This document shows positions 8,458-16,617 of a DNA stretch of 64,000 bases, piece by piece. A program made the translations under genes and the position numbers. Within the stretch, counting starts at the first letter, position 1. Each line of letters begins with the position of its first letter. The notes under the pieces are model-generated. The model had not been told where the DNA came from. It saw only the letters and a program-made list of their open reading frames with translations, and ran no database searches. Source of the DNA: Firmicutes bacterium UBA4916 (GTDB taxonomy: Bacteria > Bacillota > Clostridia > Tissierellales > Tepidimicrobiaceae); NCBI GenBank assembly GCA_002398845.1, contig DHBY01000061.1, positions 23,443 to 87,442 of the forward strand, given 5' to 3'.

Positions 8458-9351
8458 CTATGCCCTAGGATGTGATTTTTCATATACATCCTTTAGCTTT
8501 TTTTTGTCGGTTGCAAAACAGTACATCTGAGTTGTAGAAATATCAGAATGTCCAAGCATTTCTTGAACGGTCTTAATATCTGCACCATTTTGCAACAAAT
8601 GAACAGCAAAAGAATGTCTTAATGTATGGGGTGTTATCTTTTTATCAATCTTTGATTTAATAGTATATCCTTTAATTATTTTCCAAAACCCTTGCCTAGT
8701 TAATCTATTGCCATTATAATTTAAAAACAATGCCTCCTGTTCTTCACCTTTTAAAACTTCACATCTATAATTATCAATATAATTGTTTAAACACTTTAAA
8801 GCAACACTTCCAATAGGAACTACCCTTTCATTTGCAAAAGATTTATCTAAATATAAATAACCTAGTTTTAGATTAAGATTATCCATATTTAGCGCAATTA
8901 TTTCAGAAACTCGTATACCCGTAGCATATAAAAGTTCTAACATGGCCTTGTCCCTGATTTCTTTAAAATTGTCCTTACATGGTTGAGAAAGTAATATATC
9001 TACTTCCTCCTTAGTTAAAATACTAGGTAATTTTTTTTCGCATTTAGGTGAACGAAGATTGTGAGTAGGATCTTCTTTTATTAAATTATTATTCAATAAA
9101 TATTGATAAAAGCACCTAATAGAAGCCAGGTTTCGTGAAATGGTAGAGGTAGCTTTACCATCTTTTTGTAATTGCATCAAATATGTAATAATAATGGTTT
9201 TATTTACTATTATAGGATCCTTTATATTATTATTAATCAGATATTCATTAAATTGCATTATATCCCTAACATAAGCCTCCAATGTATTTGGTGTTAATTC
9301 CTTTTCATTTCTAATATAATCCATATATTTCTTCATAATTATTTCAGACAT
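8458..9351 (-). CDS. xerD: Site-specific tyrosine recombinase XerD
   Basis: A tyrosine recombinase that with XerC resolves chromosome dimers at dif. It has a SAM-like N-terminal core-binding domain (residues 1-90) and the catalytic domain. The catalytic residues are the Arg of ATGIRVSE, HTLRH (HxxR), the His of LGHSD, and the nucleophile Tyr in TTQMY near the C terminus. The length of 297 residues is typical. The xerD-punA-pdp arrangement is also seen in other Firmicutes, so it is read as the housekeeping XerD and not a mobile-element integrase. Confidence 0.92.
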   Translation of the reverse strand: MSEIIMKKYMDYIRNEKELTPNTLEAYVRDIMQFNEYLINNNIKDPIIVNKTIIITYLMQLQKDGKATSTISRNLASIRCFYQYLLNNNLIKEDPTHNLRSPKCEKKLPSILTKEEVDILLSQPCKDNFKEIRDKAMLELLYATGIRVSEIIALNMDNLNLKLGYLYLDKSFANERVVPIGSVALKCLNNYIDNYRCEVLKGEEQEALFLNYNGNRLTRQGFWKIIKGYTIKSKIDKKITPHTLRHSFAVHLLQNGADIKTVQEMLGHSDISTTQMYCFATDKKKLKDVYEKSHPRA

Positions 9352-9432
9352 AGTTGATCTCCTTTATTAATGATTTTATATACTTATTCAACAAAGGTTT
9401 GTTAATTCCCTCTAAAATAATAATATTTCTCA

Positions 9433-10068
9433 TTACTTGAAATGACCTGATAGCAGCCGTAGAAAAATTGGTGATATATAAGCCTCTATTAGGGAACCTA
9501 TTAAAACAATAATTGAAAAAAGCAATATTAAAATAGAATAATTAATAATATTTGGATATAAGCTGTTATTCCTCATCTTTAACTTTTTATTTTTAATACC
9601 ATTAATTGAAAATGCCATTCCTATAGATGATATGGATATAATTCCTGGGATGATAAATAGATTTTGAGGCATTATTCCTAAAATCGAAAACATAAATCCT
9701 TTTATCCCATATTCATTAACTAAAAACCCTACTGTAAAACCTAAAGCAAATCCTCTAAATAAAACAGTCATTGGAATAATAGGTAATCCTAATACAATCA
9801 TTCCTGTTATCCATATTAAACCTATGGTTTTAAAATTATCAATAATTGATTGTTTCAATATAGCTAAATTTTCAAAGTTACTGCCATCCATGGTCTTAAA
9901 AAAGGAGTTTAAAAAGGTTATTATTCCATCTTTTTGATCTGAATTTAATACTTTTATGGTTATTGCCCCTATTATTATCCCAATGGCAAAAATAATTGTA
10001 ACAATAAAATAAATAATAAAATTATCTTGAAATTGTTTAAATAACCATCTTTTAATTTTATTGAGCAA
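9433..10068 (-). CDS. spoIIM: Stage II sporulation protein M
   Basis: An integral membrane component of the SpoIIDMP engulfment machinery in the mother cell; it localises SpoIIP and SpoIID to the septum. The 211 residues have about five hydrophobic helices. The conserved LGLPIIPMTVLFRGFALGFTV region and the PQNLFIIPG loop are typical of SpoIIM. Translation starts at TTG 10068, 8 nt after GGGAGG. A sigma-E-like promoter precedes it, as expected for this gene. Confidence 0.93.
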   Translation of the reverse strand: MLNKIKRWLFKQFQDNFIIYFIVTIIFAIGIIIGAITIKVLNSDQKDGIITFLNSFFKTMDGSNFENLAILKQSIIDNFKTIGLIWITGMIVLGLPIIPMTVLFRGFALGFTVGFLVNEYGIKGFMFSILGIMPQNLFIIPGIISISSIGMAFSINGIKNKKLKMRNNSLYPNIINYSILILLFSIIVLIGSLIEAYISPIFLRLLSGHFK

Positions 10069-10108
10069 TGATAAATCCTCCCTTCATTTGATACAAGCCC
10101 TATATGAA

Positions 10109-10135
10109 ATACTATGCTTTTTAGGAAGATATTAT
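10109..10135 (-). promoter_or_regulatory. Sigma-E-like promoter of spoIIM
   Basis: On the minus strand, ATA (10135-10133) is followed after 16 nt by CATAGTAT (10116-10109), close to the mother-cell consensus ATA-N16-18-CATACAnT. It lies about 40 nt before the spoIIM start codon. Confidence 0.5.
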
Positions 10136-10181
10136 CACTTCTTATTTATAATGCATAAAGAGAGATTATGATTTAAAAATC

Positions 10182-10736
10182 CTAATCAATTCTTTCCTTC
10201 TTTTGGTTTATATATTTTTTAGCGTAAAGAATACCAATTATAGTTTTACTATCATTTATTTCTCCTTTTTTAACCATATCTACAAGATCATCTATTTTTA
10301 TTTTTACTATCTCTATATATTCATCATTTTCTGGATTAGCTTCCCCTTCTGATAATTCTGTAGCTGCAAATAAATACATCTTTTCATTAGAAAATCCAGG
10401 AGAAGTATAAAACTCAAATAAATATTCCATCTTGTTTGAAATATATCCTGTTTCTTCATCTAATTCTCTTAAGGCTGTTTCCCTAGGTTCCTCATTAATT
10501 TCAATTTTCCCTGCCGGTATCTCTAGCAGATTTTTTTCGACTGGTTTTCTAAATTGTTTAACTAAGACCATACACTCATCATCGGTTATTGGAATTATAC
10601 CTACAGAACCAGGGTGTTCAACAATTTCTCTTTTTGAATATTTTTTGTCTGGCAATTCAACAGTGTCTATTCTTAAATTAACTATTTTTCCCTCATAAAT
10701 TTTTTCTGACTTCATGGTTTTTTCCTCATAATTCAT
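10182..10736 (-). CDS. nudF: NUDIX hydrolase, ADP-ribose pyrophosphatase type
   Basis: Hydrolyses ADP-ribose to AMP and ribose-5-phosphate, with Mg2+ held by the NUDIX box. The full box GX5EX7REUXEEXGU is present, starting at GKIEINEEPRETALRELDEE near residues 76-95. The preceding IPAGK and the VKQFRKPVEKNLLEIPAG stretch are typical of NudF/YqkG. The length of 184 residues is normal. It follows the DUF3866 gene by 15 nt, and the 113-nt gap to spoIIM carries that gene's own promoter. Confidence 0.93.
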   Translation of the reverse strand: MNYEEKTMKSEKIYEGKIVNLRIDTVELPDKKYSKREIVEHPGSVGIIPITDDECMVLVKQFRKPVEKNLLEIPAGKIEINEEPRETALRELDEETGYISNKMEYLFEFYTSPGFSNEKMYLFAATELSEGEANPENDEYIEIVKIKIDDLVDMVKKGEINDSKTIIGILYAKKYINQKKERID

Positions 10737-10751
10737 TAAAACATTCCTCCC

Positions 10752-11825
10752 CTATTTTAACACTTTTGCAACATAATTTCCTACTGCACCTAATGTTAAA
10801 AAAAACTCCCTATCTTCTTCATATCCTCTTCCCATAGTTGTAATAGCTAAATCAAAATTATTCATAGCGTCAATGATATTATTGCCTTCTTCATAAATAA
10901 TCTCATGCTTCTTATCTATGTTTAAATTTTCAATTTGTCCATTAATTATATTTAATTTATATTCATCTAAAATAGGTATAATAACCTTCCCGGATGTTTT
11001 GGCAATTTCCGATAGAACTGTTCTCGTATGATGAGATATACCTATATGTCTTTCCCTAGCATCTTTAAAGCTAATTCGTGGGATAATAATAGGATTTCCA
11101 CCTAAAGTATTGACAGCATCAATGATTTGTCCCTGTTCTATCCCGCTAAATCCATATTTAGTCCCCGTGCCTACTATTCCTGGTCCCATAGTTATTATAG
11201 TTACATTACCCTTTAAAATTTCTTTAGCTGCAATTAAGCCTGTATAAATATTTGTACATTCTAAATCTCCGCCGAATGCATGACCTATTGTAATAGTCTT
11301 CTCTATTAGATTCTTTCTTTTCAGTAATTTCACCGTGTTACTAAAATATATAGGTAATGAGCCTCCATCAGTCATTATATAGTTAATTTTAATATCTTTA
11401 TTAAGCCATTTTAACATTGCTGCTGTTGGCCCAAGCATACTATGTAATGAACCAATAATAAATATATGATTATCTAAAGATTTAAAGTTCATATAAACAT
11501 CATGATAGGGGCTATCCTCTTCTTCAGCTGCCAAACATCGTATTTGCTGTGGGGTATAACGTAGTTTCATAATATGCCCCTTGCCTTCAAGCCTTTTATC
11601 TTCATTGCTATAATTAAATATTATAAAATGACAACCGCCTGTTCCTAAAGATAACTCAACAGCAGTGGTATTTAATATGACAATATCCCCTACTTTTATA
11701 TTACCAGTTAAATCATTATAGTTAATTGCTAAAGCCTCGTCTCCATCAATATCTACCTTAACCCATGAAACATGATAATCTTCTTCATTTATCTCAATTA
11801 CCTTAGCCTTCTTATAACTTAACAG
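10752..11825 (-). CDS. DUF3866 family protein, probable CTG start codon
   Basis: A conserved protein of unknown function found near xerD/spoIIM/steA in Clostridia. An open frame without stops runs upstream of the first ATG (11570), and its translation (VIEINEEDYHVSWVKVDIDG, later INYNDLTGNIKVGDIVILN) matches the family's N-terminal domain. No ATG, GTG or TTG opens that segment, but a CTG at 11825-11823 lies exactly 7 nt after AGGAGG. With it the protein is 357 residues, the expected family length. The RBS overlaps the stop of the glycosyltransferase gene. The remainder is rich in glycine loops (TMGPGIVGTGTKYGF). Confidence 0.85.
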   Translation of the reverse strand: MLSYKKAKVIEINEEDYHVSWVKVDIDGDEALAINYNDLTGNIKVGDIVILNTTAVELSLGTGGCHFIIFNYSNEDKRLEGKGHIMKLRYTPQQIRCLAAEEEDSPYHDVYMNFKSLDNHIFIIGSLHSMLGPTAAMLKWLNKDIKINYIMTDGGSLPIYFSNTVKLLKRKNLIEKTITIGHAFGGDLECTNIYTGLIAAKEILKGNVTIITMGPGIVGTGTKYGFSGIEQGQIIDAVNTLGGNPIIIPRISFKDARERHIGISHHTRTVLSEIAKTSGKVIIPILDEYKLNIINGQIENLNIDKKHEIIYEEGNNIIDAMNNFDLAITTMGRGYEEDREFFLTLGAVGNYVAKVLK

Positions 11826-11836
11826 GTTAATCCCTC

Positions 11837-12652
11837 CTATCTGCCTAAATTATCTAAAAAATTTAGTATTTTGTTATTTTCAATAACCTTAGAGAAAGAT
11901 ATTTTTTCAGCCATTATATGTATAACTATCAAAATAAATAAATAAATAGATTTTCCAACTAGGCCATGTGTAAGTCCACAATATACCCCCAATGTAATGC
12001 CTAATACATTAGAACCTACATCCCCCATCATAGCTTTCGCTTTTAAGTCTAATGGAAAATATACAACTAATATGCCATAAAATGAATATAAAAGAAAATT
12101 ATATTCATTTACATTGCCCGTAAACAACATCATTATGGAAAGCAATATAAACACCTTTATTGATCTACCAGGTCTCAAATCAAATAAATTTGTTAAATTA
12201 GTGAATAAGGATATAAGCAAGGTGTTTATTATAATATCAACTGGGTTTTTGGATATTATAATTGAAATAAATAGAGCTATAAAAAAACCAATTCCTGCCT
12301 TTATGCCTCCAGTTGTCAGCACACCTTCAAAAAAAGATTTTATGTGCCCTTTAAATCCCTTTACATTCTTATCGCCAATTAAATCATCTAAAAGCCCAAC
12401 CATACCCATCAATGTTAAAGCGAATAAATAAGATATTATATATTTGGCTTTAGCTTTAGTTAGAAATAAAATTATACTTATACTAATTGTCTGGACAAAT
12501 ACAAACAACAAGCCCATACAAATTGGGATTTCTTCTTTTTTATAATTTAATCCTAATGTTTTACTCCTAGTTAGCATATTAAATATCATAGGGACTCCAA
12601 CAAAAGATAAAATCATGCTAATTATAAAACTTAAAAGCCCAATGAAATTCAT
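11837..12652 (-). CDS. MraY/WecA-like glycosyl-1-phosphate transferase family membrane protein
   Basis: A polytopic protein of glycosyltransferase family 4. Members move a sugar-1-phosphate from a UDP-sugar to undecaprenyl phosphate. The catalytic landmarks are visible in order: GLLDDLIGD (DDxxD-like, about residues 86-94), NLTNLFDLRPGR and MGDVGSN. Nine to ten hydrophobic helices span 271 residues, shorter than MraY. It is not MraY itself, since it sits with steA/steB, a GT2 and DUF3866. It is probably part of an envelope polymer or division-linked pathway of unknown product. Confidence 0.8.
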   Translation of the reverse strand: MNFIGLLSFIISMILSFVGVPMIFNMLTRSKTLGLNYKKEEIPICMGLLFVFVQTISISIILFLTKAKAKYIISYLFALTLMGMVGLLDDLIGDKNVKGFKGHIKSFFEGVLTTGGIKAGIGFFIALFISIIISKNPVDIIINTLLISLFTNLTNLFDLRPGRSIKVFILLSIMMLFTGNVNEYNFLLYSFYGILVVYFPLDLKAKAMMGDVGSNVLGITLGVYCGLTHGLVGKSIYLFILIVIHIMAEKISFSKVIENNKILNFLDNLGR

Positions 12653-12656
12653 TTTC

Positions 12657-13346
12657 TCACCCTCTAAAGAACATAATAACCAAGGTTTTTAATATATCAA
12701 AAAATTGTTTCCCTCTATGCCTAAAACCCTTAAAATTTCTATCTGTATATCTATGAGTCATATTAACTGGTACTTCTTTAAATGTAAAATCATTTTTTAA
12801 AGCTTGAATAGTCATAGCCACCTCTATTCCATATCTATTAGGTATATAGTCTATAACATCCATTACTTCTTTTTTATAAACCCTTTGCCCAGAAAGGGAA
12901 GTATCTATCTCCTTCTTTGTATAAAAATATACCCCTTTTTTAGCCAATCTTTTTACTAGCCCAAATCCTCCTTTGGTATGAGTATTGGATAATCTAATAG
13001 GAAACTTGGCTATAGTAAAATCTACCTCTCCTAAAACAACGGGATAAATTAATTTTTCTACTTCAACACTGGTGGATTCCAAATCTCCATCAACAAATGC
13101 AATATAATCATACTCTTTTTCTTTTATTGCTTTCTTCATTGCAAATCCTTTACCTTGGTTTTTTGCTAAATTAATAAAAGACACATCAAGTTTGTTTACT
13201 ACCTCAACTGTATTGTCAATAGAACCATCATTTACAATTAAAATCTCATCTATTAAGTCTATTTTCTTCAATCCTTCTATAGTATCTACAATCTTATCTG
13301 CTTCATTATATACAGGCACTACTGCCAATACCTTACCGTTTTTCAT
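12657..13346 (-). CDS. Family 2 glycosyltransferase, dolichol-phosphate-mannose-synthase-like
   Basis: A cytoplasmic GT-A fold enzyme expected to transfer a sugar from a nucleotide-sugar to a lipid phosphate or glycan. AVVPVYNEADKI opens the domain, IVNDGS (about residues 37-42) binds the nucleotide, and FVDGDLE (DxD) binds the metal. No transmembrane extension is present apart from a short hydrophobic C terminus (LKTLVIMFF). At 229 residues it is a bare catalytic domain. It is tightly packed between steB (16 nt) and the GT4 gene (5 nt), which implies a common pathway. Confidence 0.85.
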   Translation of the reverse strand: MKNGKVLAVVPVYNEADKIVDTIEGLKKIDLIDEILIVNDGSIDNTVEVVNKLDVSFINLAKNQGKGFAMKKAIKEKEYDYIAFVDGDLESTSVEVEKLIYPVVLGEVDFTIAKFPIRLSNTHTKGGFGLVKRLAKKGVYFYTKKEIDTSLSGQRVYKKEVMDVIDYIPNRYGIEVAMTIQALKNDFTFKEVPVNMTHRYTDRNFKGFRHRGKQFFDILKTLVIMFFRG

Positions 13347-13361
13347 ACTATCTCTCCTTAA

Positions 13362-14243
13362 TTACTCTAATACAGATAACTTTAAATTAGGAACCAGTTC
13401 TTCAGCTGTTTGTTTGATTCCATAATGGCCAGGTCTGCCTTCCATAGCTAATATTAAAGAAACTTTACCCATTGTTGTATCTACATTATCAACAGTACTT
13501 ATTTTAAATCCTTTATAAGCTTCCATATAAGAATAATTTGCCTTTAACTTTTCAATGCCGATTACTGCTTTATTCATATCTTTACATACATCTACTATAG
13601 TTTTATCCACTAAAGTTATTCTATTCCTATCTTCCTTTACACTACCTCCAGCAATTATAACATAATCTATAGGTTCGTCAATAGTACCGACTAAATCCAT
13701 AATTCTACTTTCTTCCAATTTCTTTACTAAGATTGATTCTTCTCCAGTTATTATGGATTTTGCTATTTCATTGGCAGCATTTGTTATTAAATTGCTATTT
13801 TCTACTGAAATATTCAACTCATTATAAATATTCTTTAATGTCCCTTTGTCCATAATCTTATCAGTTATAGTGGCTACATTGACGACATTGGCACCTGCAA
13901 CCTCTAATATTTGTCCTATTCCTGAATACATATAATCGTCCTTTGTTTCAATAATTGCAATTTTTTTGCCTTTCAATTTATCTTTGATGATTTCTTCATA
14001 AGTTGAATCTATAAAATGTTTATAGTTATCATTTTTAGCCTCAATTTCTTTTATTGTTAGTTTTAAGTCTTGGTTCTCAGATTTTAAAAAATCAAAACTC
14101 TCTTCTAATTTACCTACTATATCATCTTTTTGTTCAACTAAAAAGCTCTGAGTATCAAGGGTAAACCCTATATATATTCCAATACCTAAAGCGGCAAATA
14201 TTGCAACGATAGATATCACATAAAATTTCATATTTGGTATCAA
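13362..14243 (-). CDS. SteB-like / MctB-family coiled-coil membrane protein (annotated as copper transporter)
   Basis: One N-terminal transmembrane helix (about residues 7-25) is followed by a coiled coil (about 37-75) and a Rossmann-like domain. This is the architecture of the MctB family, named for a mycobacterial copper protein. In Firmicutes and Actinobacteria the homologue next to steA is called SteB and is tied to septal peptidoglycan synthesis. There is no obvious Cys/His metal site here, so a copper role is doubtful. The TTG at 14243 is 7 nt after GGAGG; an ATG four codons later is possible. The steA stop is 13 nt upstream. Confidence 0.8.
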   Translation of the reverse strand: MIPNMKFYVISIVAIFAALGIGIYIGFTLDTQSFLVEQKDDIVGKLEESFDFLKSENQDLKLTIKEIEAKNDNYKHFIDSTYEEIIKDKLKGKKIAIIETKDDYMYSGIGQILEVAGANVVNVATITDKIMDKGTLKNIYNELNISVENSNLITNAANEIAKSIITGEESILVKKLEESRIMDLVGTIDEPIDYVIIAGGSVKEDRNRITLVDKTIVDVCKDMNKAVIGIEKLKANYSYMEAYKGFKISTVDNVDTTMGKVSLILAMEGRPGHYGIKQTAEELVPNLKLSVLE

Positions 14244-14256
14244 AATAACTCCTCCT

Positions 14257-15378
14257 TTACAGTCCTAACATCATTTTAATTCTAATTTTAAATAGAACCG
14301 CTAATTCTCTCATCAATGGATGCATACAAGTTATTACAACAATAGGTATTAAAGCCGCTATGGCTATCCCAGCTACATATTTTAACTTAAAGCTACTATG
14401 ATAAAGCTTGTTTACCCCTTTAGCATCTACTAGCCTAGAACCAACTTTTAGCCTAACTAAAAATGTACTAGACATTCCAGGTCTACCTTTTTCTAAAAAA
14501 TCTATCATATTGGTATGAGTTCCAACAGCCACAATTAAATCTGCACCGTTTGCATATGCGAGTAAGAAAGCAATATCTTCACTAGTACCAGGTGCAGGAA
14601 ACTTTTTTGCTTTTAATCCTAATTTTTCTACCCTTTCTAATCCAGGGGCTCTACCATCCGGATAGGCATGAACAATTATTTCCTTTACTAATTTCAAACA
14701 CTTATCAGAAACACTATCCATATCCCCAACAACCATATCAGGGGTATACCCAAAATCCAATAAAGCATCTCCACCACCATCAACGCCAATTAAGATAGGA
14801 TTTACTTCATCTATATATGATTTTATAGCCTCTAAATCCGCCTTGTAATCCTTACCCCTTACTACTACCAATACATGTTTACCTTTTATTTTTGTTTCTG
14901 TTTTAGGTATTGGGATTTTTCCTGTAACAAGACCTTTTTCTTTTTTTGCATATTCAAGAGTATTTTCTATAAAGCTTTCTAATTCTTTTTCAATATTAGC
15001 ATAACCAACATTCAACAACTCTTCAATTTTATTTTTATCTAGCAGTTCACAATCCGCAATCTTATTTCCCTTATATATAATTTCATCTTCAATAATTTCA
15101 ATAATATCCCCTTCATTGACTATATCAAATATATCCTTTTGTTTTGTTTCAAAGATAGGGATATTTGCATCAAGTAAAATTGAAGGCCCTTGATTAGGGT
15201 ATTTACCACTTATGGTTTCTTCAACATTAATTATACATTTTACTTTTTTCTCCACTAGAGATAATGCTGCTACTTCATCTAAATCCGTATGAGCTATTAA
15301 TGCTATATCTCCTGTCTTCAATCTCTTTGTCAAGTTTTTAGTCCTTTTATCCTTTTTTAATCTCCCTTTTATATGCAT
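14257..15378 (-). CDS. steA: Putative cytokinetic ring protein SteA
   Basis: In Corynebacterium, SteA and SteB localise to the division ring and affect daughter-cell separation. The 373-residue product has an N-terminal domain (DIALIAHTDLDEVAA), a central thiamin-pyrophosphokinase-like fold with GVDGGGDALLDFGY and DMVVGDMDSVSD (about residues 198-223), and a C-terminal hydrophobic helix (IAIAALIPIVVITC, about 335-350). The ATG at 15378 follows GGAGG with 6-nt spacing. It is the first gene of the steA-steB-GT2-GT4-DUF3866-nudF run, directly downstream of the spo0A terminator. Confidence 0.9.
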   Translation of the reverse strand: MHIKGRLKKDKRTKNLTKRLKTGDIALIAHTDLDEVAALSLVEKKVKCIINVEETISGKYPNQGPSILLDANIPIFETKQKDIFDIVNEGDIIEIIEDEIIYKGNKIADCELLDKNKIEELLNVGYANIEKELESFIENTLEYAKKEKGLVTGKIPIPKTETKIKGKHVLVVVRGKDYKADLEAIKSYIDEVNPILIGVDGGGDALLDFGYTPDMVVGDMDSVSDKCLKLVKEIIVHAYPDGRAPGLERVEKLGLKAKKFPAPGTSEDIAFLLAYANGADLIVAVGTHTNMIDFLEKGRPGMSSTFLVRLKVGSRLVDAKGVNKLYHSSFKLKYVAGIAIAALIPIVVITCMHPLMRELAVLFKIRIKMMLGL

Positions 15379-15484
15379 ATAAATCCTCCGGCTTTTTCTA
15401 TTCTAATATTATCTCCAACTTTTAGTATTATAATAACTAACCACCAAGTTTATTATAGCACAATATCATTAGGGATAAAAAGAT

Positions 15485-15530
15485 AATCTAAAATGGACCT
15501 TACAAATATTTGTAAGATCCATTTTAGATT
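15485..15530 (-). terminator. Strong terminator at the end of spo0A
   Basis: A 22-pair hairpin: 13-bp outer stem AATCTAAAATGGA / TCCATTTTAGATT, a C/A mismatch, then a 9-bp inner stem CTTACAAAT / ATTTGTAAG. The outer arm overlaps the spo0A stop codon. Few T follow, but the stem is very stable. Confidence 0.8.
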
Positions 15531-16347
15531 AAATACTTTCCTCTTCCATTTCCATTTCTAATCTTAATTTATCAGCAACCATTGCAATGAATTCACTATT
15601 GGTAGGTTTTCCTTTGTTGGTATTTACAGTGTAGCCAAATATCTTATTGATGGTGTCTACTTTGCCCCTTGTCCATGCAACTTCAATAGCATGTCTTATA
15701 GCTCTTTCAACCCTACTAGGTGTAGTATTGTACTTTTTTGCTATATTAGGATATAATTCCTTTGTAACAGCCCCCAATAATTCCATATCATCGATTACCA
15801 TAGTAATTGCCTCTCTTAAATATAAATAACCTTTAATATGAGCTGGAACTCCTATTTCATGCATTATATTGGTGATTCTAGCTTCTAAACTTTTTGCTGA
15901 ACTTATATTTACTGAATTGGATGTAGGTATTTTTATATAATCATTTTTTGTTATAGTTTCTGTTGTATTATCAGAACCTATAATTTGTTTTAGTCGCTTA
16001 ATAAACACTTTAAAATCAAAAGGTTTAACCACGTAGTAATCCGCTCCCAATTCAATTGCTTTTTGGGTAATTTGATCCTGACCTACTGCTGAAAGGATCA
16101 CAATTTTGGGAACCTTTTTTAGTTCTAATTTATTTATTCCTTCCAATACTCCCAATCCATCTAAATGTGGCATAATAATATCCAGTATTAAAATATCTGG
16201 TTCTTCCTCAGTAATCTTATCTAATGCTTCTAATCCATCTTTGGCTATACTCACCACTTCAAAATCCTCGTCCATAGATAAAAACTTACTTAAAATATCA
16301 CAAAATTCCCTATTATCATCTGCAATCATTATTCTTGTTTTCTCCAA
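15529..16347 (-). CDS. spo0A: Sporulation master regulator Spo0A
   Basis: A response regulator that, when phosphorylated, starts sporulation and binds 0A boxes (TGTCGAA). The receiver domain (residues 1-120) has the acidic pair D10-D11, the phospho-acceptor D56 in [12 protein letters not shown], and the Lys of VVKPFD. The C-terminal DNA-binding domain has the Spo0A-specific stretch [20 protein letters not shown]. The length of 272 residues is typical. It starts at TTG, 8 nt after GGGGGG. It lies downstream of spoIVB, the order conserved in nearly all endospore formers, with a sigma-H promoter between them. Confidence 0.98.
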   Translation of the reverse strand: MEKTRIMIADDNREFCDILSKFLSMDEDFEVVSIAKDGLEALDKITEEEPDILILDIIMPHLDGLGVLEGINKLELKKVPKIVILSAVGQDQITQKAIELGADYYVVKPFDFKVFIKRLKQIIGSDNTTETITKNDYIKIPTSNSVNISSAKSLEARITNIMHEIGVPAHIKGYLYLREAITMVIDDMELLGAVTKELYPNIAKKYNTTPSRVERAIRHAIEVAWTRGKVDTINKIFGYTVNTNKGKPTNSEFIAMVADKLRLEMEMEEESI

Positions 16348-16389
16348 CTCAATTACCCCCCGTTAAACTATTTATTTGTATAATTACTT

Positions 16390-16416
16390 ATTCGACAAAC
16401 AATCTTTGTTTCCTTC
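16390..16416 (-). promoter_or_regulatory. Sigma-H promoter overlapping a Spo0A box, upstream of spo0A
   Basis: On the minus strand, GAAGGAAAC (16416-16408) fits the sigma-H -35 RnAGGAwww, an 11-nt spacer follows, and GTCGAAT (16396-16390) fits the -10 RnnGAAT. The perfect 0A box TGTCGAA at 16397-16391 overlaps the -10. This implies direct Spo0A control of its own promoter. Confidence 0.7.
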
Positions 16417-16591
16417 TATTTCAAAATAATTCTTTAATTTTTTTTATTTTATTTATAACACTTTTATTGAAATATGTAGATTAAAGACCCTTTGCTGCAA
16501 ATTAAATAAAAAAAATCCAATGCAGCATAATTATATTTTAATTTCAACTTGTCCAACTATAATATATTTTTATTTATGAATTATTAAACAA

Positions 16592-16617
16592 AAATGATAG
16601 GCAATTGCCTATCATTT
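16592..16617 (-). terminator. Terminator of spoIVB
   Basis: A perfect 26-nt palindrome centred on GGCAATTGCC that overlaps the spoIVB stop codon. It is followed on the minus strand by TTTTTGTTTAA. Confidence 0.85.

Noticed and set aside
8458..9351. The tyrosine recombinase as a mobile-element integrase
   Set aside because: It lies in a conserved housekeeping order with PNP and spoIIM, has XerD length and motifs, and no att-like repeats or cargo genes are nearby.
13362..14243. The MctB-family protein as a real copper transporter
   Set aside because: Single transmembrane helix, no Cys/His metal cluster, and linkage to steA; the copper label is inherited from a distant mycobacterial homologue.
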